A DNA stretch of 9,898 bases from CAWDMN01 sp963803155. GTDB lineage: Bacteria; Acidobacteriota; Terriglobia; Versatilivoradales; Versatilivoraceae. A model generated the notes under the pieces. The model ran no database searches. It was given only the letters and a program-made list of their open reading frames with translations, and was not told the DNA's origin. Location: NCBI GenBank assembly GCA_963803155.1, contig CAWDMN010000061.1, forward strand, positions 1 to 9,898, given 5' to 3'. This document shows positions 7,139 through 9,898 of the stretch, piece after piece. Within the stretch, counting starts at the first letter, position 1, and each line of letters begins with the position of its first letter. The position numbers were made by a program, and so were the translations under genes.

Positions 7139-8965
7139 TCATCGCCATGGGGGAAAGAGTCCGCATTCCCTTCCAAATAGTCTGCATGCCGGGAGGCCCA
7201 TCTTGTTTACGCCCCTGATAGCCTCCCCCAGGTTGGCCACCATGACTAGGGCTTGAGGCAGTGAGGGTGGCGTGGACAGGACATCGTTTCTGACAGCCAG
7301 GCACAAGGCCTGCCATTCCCACCGGCTAAAGTAAAGTTCGCAGGACAAATCAGGGACGGCCCGGCCCAACATCGTCAGCAGCATGATTCGCCAAGCGATG
7401 ATGATATCGATAGCCACCACCCGCCGCAGGTTTTCGGCGGTTTCCATCTGATGCTCCTCGGTCTGGCAACCACTTTTCAGGACGCGATGGAACTCTTCAA
7501 TGCGCCAGCGGCAACGATAAAACCGGAGGCAGTCGGCTGCTTGCTGCGGCGTGGTGACCGGCAGGCTGGTTAGCAATATCCATTCAATCGGTTTGGCCCC
7601 GGCGGGTGCCTCCGGCTCCCGCGCATAGATGGCAGACAGCTTCACCGGTTTTAATCGCTTCTTCAGTGCCGTATTGGGGGCCAGAATGGTCACTTCCCGG
7701 TAGCTGACCACCAGCCGCGCTTCGCGAGCCTGCAGGCCCGGGGTCGTCTCCCCTTTTTTGGGGGTGAGGGCCCGTTGCCGACCCAACTGCACCGTCAGCT
7801 CAAAGTCGGCCGGCTGGGTCTGCAAGGAGGCCACCAACCGTTTTTCCTCATCCTGCAAGCGCCGGTCATGCTGCAATCTCACCAGGACCGGGACCCGGTT
7901 GCCTTCATCCACAGCCCGTTGGAACAACTCATAGATATCGGCTTCCCGGTCCATCACACTGATGACTTCCACCCCGGGCATTCTTTTAGCCGTAACCAAC
8001 GTCTCCTGGTAGAGCCGCAACCATCGGCCGCTTTTCTTCTGCTCCATCGGCAGGCAGTTGCGATGCCGGCCCTGATCGAGGGAGGTGACCTGTTCTTCCC
8101 CCTTGCATTCGGCTGCCAGCACTCCCAGCGGAACCCCCGCCTCGTTGACCGCCAAGGCGCTGTGCAGGGTCAGCCCCAGCGTTCCATTCCGCGTTTGGTT
8201 GGTCCCGATCAGACCCAATCCCCGCGTGCGGCGCAGCCCGCCAAAGTTCAGTTCCGTCGTGTCCTGGATGACCAGCACCCGCCGCTGACTCATCATCCGC
8301 CGTTCGCTCTGTTCCCGGTGGGGCGCCAAAATGCTTTGGAAGTTCAACTCCTCCTCATTATTACAGTCAATCAGCCGATAGTAGGCCTTGATATCGGCCT
8401 CCAGTCCTCCGACCGCCTGAGTATAAGATTGGCCCGGATGCTCCGCTTGTTGCTCCACGATTCGGATCAATCGTTCCACCCTCCGCCGGTCTCCCAATTG
8501 GGCTCCCCCCAACTCCTGCTTAGCCCACCCCTCCTGCTCCAGCCCTTCGCCTAAGGGACCTGATCTCAAACAGGCTGGATCGGGAAGTTCCACTCCCATG
8601 GCTTTCCGGAAATCTTTCCGCAGTACATACACATAAACGTACTTGACGCCACGGCTTTTCTCATGCTGGCGGTCATTGCGCCCACGGCCCTGGCTCTGGC
8701 CTACTTTGACCCAGTTGGCGGCACGGAAACTGGCCCCATCATACTGCCCCACATCCACAAAACTCTCCAGCGGCCACGGCTCTATCCCGTATTCCTCTCG
8801 GTAATCTACCACCATCTGTCGGGCCACCATCCCCAACACCCGCGAAGCCAGGTTCTGACAGCTGAAGTCGCGCCGCACCAGCAGCCGGGTCAGATTCACC
8901 ATCCGCTCCAAATGCCGCCGTCTCTGCTCCTCATTCCACCCGATCCACTCCTCGCGGTCCCGCAA
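7139..8965 (-). CDS. IS4-family (Tn5-like) transposase with C-terminal half of a DruA domain, longest open frame
   Basis: A frame of 608 codons opened by a TTG that is unlikely to be a real start. Residues 1-125 are the second half of the DUF4338/DruA domain (RDREEWIGW, NLASRVLGM, LESFVDVGQYDGASFRAANW, YVYVLRKDFR). Residues 147-215 match the Tn5-type DNA-binding domain (GWAKQELGGAQLGDRRRVER, then KAYYRLID). The RNase-H-like DDE core is complete. The first Asp is in IQDTTELNF (D235), the second in VMDREADIY (D339), and the Glu in YRCRWRIEEFHRVLK, which has the YREK spacing Y483-R486-E490-K497. The last 30 or so residues after ANLGE are out of frame relative to the family. Cut-and-paste transposition with 9-bp duplications is the expected activity, and the flanking repeats agree. 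The catalytic part is intact, but the native N-terminus is only reached across frameshifts. Confidence 0.85.
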   Translation of the reverse strand: MRDREEWIGWNEEQRRRHLERMVNLTRLLVRRDFSCQNLASRVLGMVARQMVVDYREEYGIEPWPLESFVDVGQYDGASFRAANWVKVGQSQGRGRNDRQHEKSRGVKYVYVYVLRKDFRKAMGVELPDPACLRSGPLGEGLEQEGWAKQELGGAQLGDRRRVERLIRIVEQQAEHPGQSYTQAVGGLEADIKAYYRLIDCNNEEELNFQSILAPHREQSERRMMSQRRVLVIQDTTELNFGGLRRTRGLGLIGTNQTRNGTLGLTLHSALAVNEAGVPLGVLAAECKGEEQVTSLDQGRHRNCLPMEQKKSGRWLRLYQETLVTAKRMPGVEVISVMDREADIYELFQRAVDEGNRVPVLVRLQHDRRLQDEEKRLVASLQTQPADFELTVQLGRQRALTPKKGETTPGLQAREARLVVSYREVTILAPNTALKKRLKPVKLSAIYAREPEAPAGAKPIEWILLTSLPVTTPQQAADCLRFYRCRWRIEEFHRVLKSGCQTEEHQMETAENLRRVVAIDIIIAWRIMLLTMLGRAVPDLSCELYFSRWEWQALCLAVRNDVLSTPPSLPQALVMVANLGEAIRGVNKMGLPACRLFGRECGLFPPWR

Positions 8966-9299
8966 TCGTAACGCAGCCGCTCCAAATCCACCGCCCCCGC
9001 AACCAACCGTGCTCGGACTTCACTAAATACTGCAACTGCCGTCCCACCGCCCGGCAACTGCCCAACTCATGTTCCGACGCGATCAACTCGTTCCAGACCG
9101 CCATCCGCTCCGCATCGCTGGCCCGAACCAATACCAGCTCCAGTTGCCGGATCTGGCTGGCATCTTTCGGCACTCCCACCGCCGCCTCCACCGCTCTCCC
9201 TAATCGCCTCGGCTGCCACTTCCGCTTCTTCTGGCGCGTGGGGGCTCCGGCAACTCGCACTCCCCCTTCTCCACCATCTCCCGTAACGCTTTTAAACAT
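8931..9299 (-). CDS. N-terminal DruA/DUF4338 fragment of the same fusion gene
   Basis: The true coding segment here runs from about 9240 to 8998: RQKKRKWQPRRLGRAVEAAV, then LELVLVRASDAERMAVWNEL, then the conserved GRQLQYLVKSEHGWL. This is the front of the DUF4338 core. It breaks off at the C5 run 8994-8998 and continues in the 7139-8965 frame as GFGAAALRLRDREEWIGW. The apparent ATG at 9299 is internal, since the real N-terminus (ATG 9466) lies in another frame upstream. In the Druantia anti-phage system DruA is a separate protein of unknown biochemistry; here the domain is part of a transposase. Confidence 0.7.
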   Translation of the reverse strand: MFKSVTGDGGEGGVRVAGAPTRQKKRKWQPRRLGRAVEAAVGVPKDASQIRQLELVLVRASDAERMAVWNELIASEHELGSCRAVGRQLQYLVKSEHGWLRGRWIWSGCVTIAGPRGVDRVE

Positions 9300-9508
9300 C
9301 CGGCTGTGCGCAACTGGCCCCGAGCATTCTGCATTTGATATTTTCGGCAGAGCTCCTCAGCCAGCTCCTATCGACTCATCTCTGGCCGCATCCTCAAAAG
9401 TCCGCGAATCCTCGCCCCTGTGTCCGCTTCCCACAATATCTGTTTTATACTCTTGGCCGCGTCCATGCCCCCTTTTTAACAAACTGCCCTCACTTTGTTC
9501 AGCCATTT

Positions 9509-9525
9509 TTGTGGGGGTTGGGCAG
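9509..9525. repeat. Right terminal inverted repeat of the DruA-transposase element
   Basis: TTGTGGGGGTTGGGCAG at 9509-9525 is the inverted counterpart of 7079-7095, with one mismatch (position 14 counted from the outer end). The next bases inward diverge (AAAATGG against GTCGG), which marks the inner limit of the repeat. Confidence 0.9.
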
Positions 9526-9534
9526 GGCGGTGAT
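9526..9534. repeat. Right 9-bp target-site duplication (GGCGGTGAT)
   Basis: An exact copy of 7070-7078, directly abutting the right terminal repeat. On the minus strand it reads ATCACCGCC, the codons for YHR-L in the interrupted IS1634 transposase. Confidence 0.9.
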
Positions 9535-9898
9535 ACCGAACCTCCTGCTTACTCCAGCGCAGGGCCGCCCGTTCAGTATCTTCCCGGTAGGCATATTCGG
9601 GCAGATACTGCTCGTAAAGTTCTGTTCCAGTTGAGTGCATTCCTCTGCCACACGCCGCTGCAGCCACTTTTGCCGCCGCTGGTCATGAGAACTGGAGTGA
9701 ACCACCTCGGCATGGTAGGTTCTCCCATACAGCTGAATGGGCTGGCCTGCCACCTAGTACTGGGCCGCCGGATGATTCTTTGTCGCCGGGGTCTTCGCCA
9801 AAGCCCCCCACCTTCTCACATCCCCTCGCTTCAAGGCACTTTTAATCAATTCCTCACACACCCCATAGGTGGCCGGCAACCAGGTGATGAAATACTCC
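9535..9898 (-). pseudogene. IS1634-family transposase, central part, partial at the window edge
   Basis: Read from the window edge, the protein shows EYFITWLPATYGVCEELI, then AKTPATKNHPAAQY, a TAG (9756-9754), then QLYGRTYHAEVVHSSSHDQR. This is the region before the final catalytic segment in IS1634-family transposases. One missing base near the CAGAACTT stretch (about 9625-9635) shifts the frame, and the protein continues as ELYEQYLPEYAYREDTERAA and SKQEVRYHR up to the insertion point. Removing the inserted element joins it in frame to the C-terminal part at 7078. The N-terminus lies outside the window. The stop and the shift show that this copy is inactive regardless of the insertion. Confidence 0.8.

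Larger units (their letters stand above)
7092..9466 (-). pseudogene. Full-length DruA/DUF4338-Tn5-like transposase fusion, disrupted by three one-base indels and one stop
   Basis: The start is ATG 9466, four to five bases after AAAAAGGGGG, a good Shine-Dalgarno. The corrected length is 791 residues. Residues 1-100 form a small N-terminal domain (ARIRGLLRMRPEMSR, then ELAEELCRKYQMQNARGQL). About 110-290 is the DUF4338 core: LELVLVRASDAERMAVWNEL, GRQLQYLV, GFGAAALRLRDREEWIGW, NLASRVLGM, LESFVD and SFRAANWVKVG. From about 310 comes the Tn5-type DNA-binding and DDE transposase. Lesions are: TAG at 9370-9368 (codon 33); one base missing in the run at 9240-9244; one base too many in the run at 8994-8998; one base missing in the run at 7225-7229, after which the true C-terminus GYQGRKQDGPPGMQTIWKGM is in another frame. 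All three indels sit in five-base G/C runs, so sequencing error is a real alternative to decay. Confidence 0.8.
7079..9525 (-). mobile_element. Insertion sequence of the IS4 family (IS50/Tn5-like) carrying a DruA-fused transposase; 2,447 bp
   Basis: Both ends are defined by terminal inverted repeats (16 of 17 bases) flanked by identical 9-bp duplications. A single gene fills the element on the minus strand, from ATG 9466 to TGA 7092. The untranslated leader is only about 59 bp and the trailer is 13 bp, with no passenger gene. The element is unusually long for a one-gene IS4 member because about 270-290 codons of DruA/DUF4338 domain precede the transposase. It sits inside an IS1634 transposase gene and is therefore younger than it. 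Confidence 0.9.
6467..9898 (-). mobile_element. IS1634-family element, runs off the right window edge, interrupted by a second IS
   Basis: Two blocks of IS1634-type transposase coding sequence (9898-9535 and 7078-6467) are collinear on the minus strand. They join in frame when 7079-9525 and one 9-bp duplication are removed: EVRYHR then reads straight into LRYEVVEKGVYG. The 5' end lies beyond the window and the 3' end lies somewhere in 6300-6466, so the terminal repeats of this outer element cannot be given. Confidence 0.7.

Noticed and set aside
6834..7256. A 140-codon plus-strand open frame across the IS junction
   Set aside because: It spans the target duplication and terminal repeat and is antisense to two transposase fragments. 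It has no family resemblance.
7775..8554. A 259-codon plus-strand open frame
   Set aside because: It lies wholly antisense to the conserved transposase core in a G+C-rich region. Its translation is rich in Pro, Leu and Gln without any family motif. It is a shadow of the real gene.
7070..9534. A complete Druantia anti-phage system
   Set aside because: Only the DruA-type domain is present and it is fused to a transposase. No helicase-like DruE or other Druantia partner gene is in the window, and the element has no passenger genes.

Overview
The window is a bacterial cell-surface polysaccharide locus broken up by insertion sequences. The lineage cannot be fixed from the sequence. The host genes look Gram-negative: a CelD/FemAB-like acyltransferase and a family-4 glycosyltransferase joined to a NodB-type deacetylase. 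They use the standard code, with TGA and TAG as real stops and TGG for Trp. The left half (about 1-6170) is AT-rich to moderate; the right part (about 6470-9898) is visibly G+C-rich and consists only of transposon DNA.

Layout. 1-245: window edge and a weak terminator-like hairpin, with no convincing gene. 246-1370 (-): intact BioF2/CelD-type GNAT acyltransferase. 1541-2544 (+): decayed IS630-family transposase. 2601-4854 (-): one gene for a glycosyltransferase fused to a polysaccharide deacetylase, split into two reading frames by a single extra base in an A4 run. 4890 to about 6300 (+): decayed IS4-family (DUF4372 type) element whose transposase is preceded by a long hairpin that buries its ribosome-binding site. 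6467-9898 (-): IS1634-family transposase remnant that runs off the window and is interrupted at 7079-9525 by a second insertion sequence.

The most notable object is that inner element, 2,447 bp long. It has near-perfect terminal inverted repeats (CTGCCCAACCCCC plus a further CAA after one mismatch) and a perfect 9-bp target duplication (GGCGGTGAT). Removing the element and one duplication copy restores the IS1634 reading frame exactly. Its single gene, about 791 codons once three one-base homopolymer indels are corrected, joins a DruA/DUF4338 domain (the family of the Druantia anti-phage protein DruA) to a complete Tn5/IS50-like DDE transposase with an intact YREK signature.

How the parts relate. 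The GNAT and glycosyltransferase-deacetylase genes share a strand and a theme: assembly and N-deacetylation or acylation of an exported or capsular glycan. They are now separated from each other and from any upstream operon by transposon remnants. The order of events is partly readable: IS1634 came first, then the DruA-transposase element, which still has crisp ends. The IS630 and DUF4372-type IS4 copies are older and heavily decayed.
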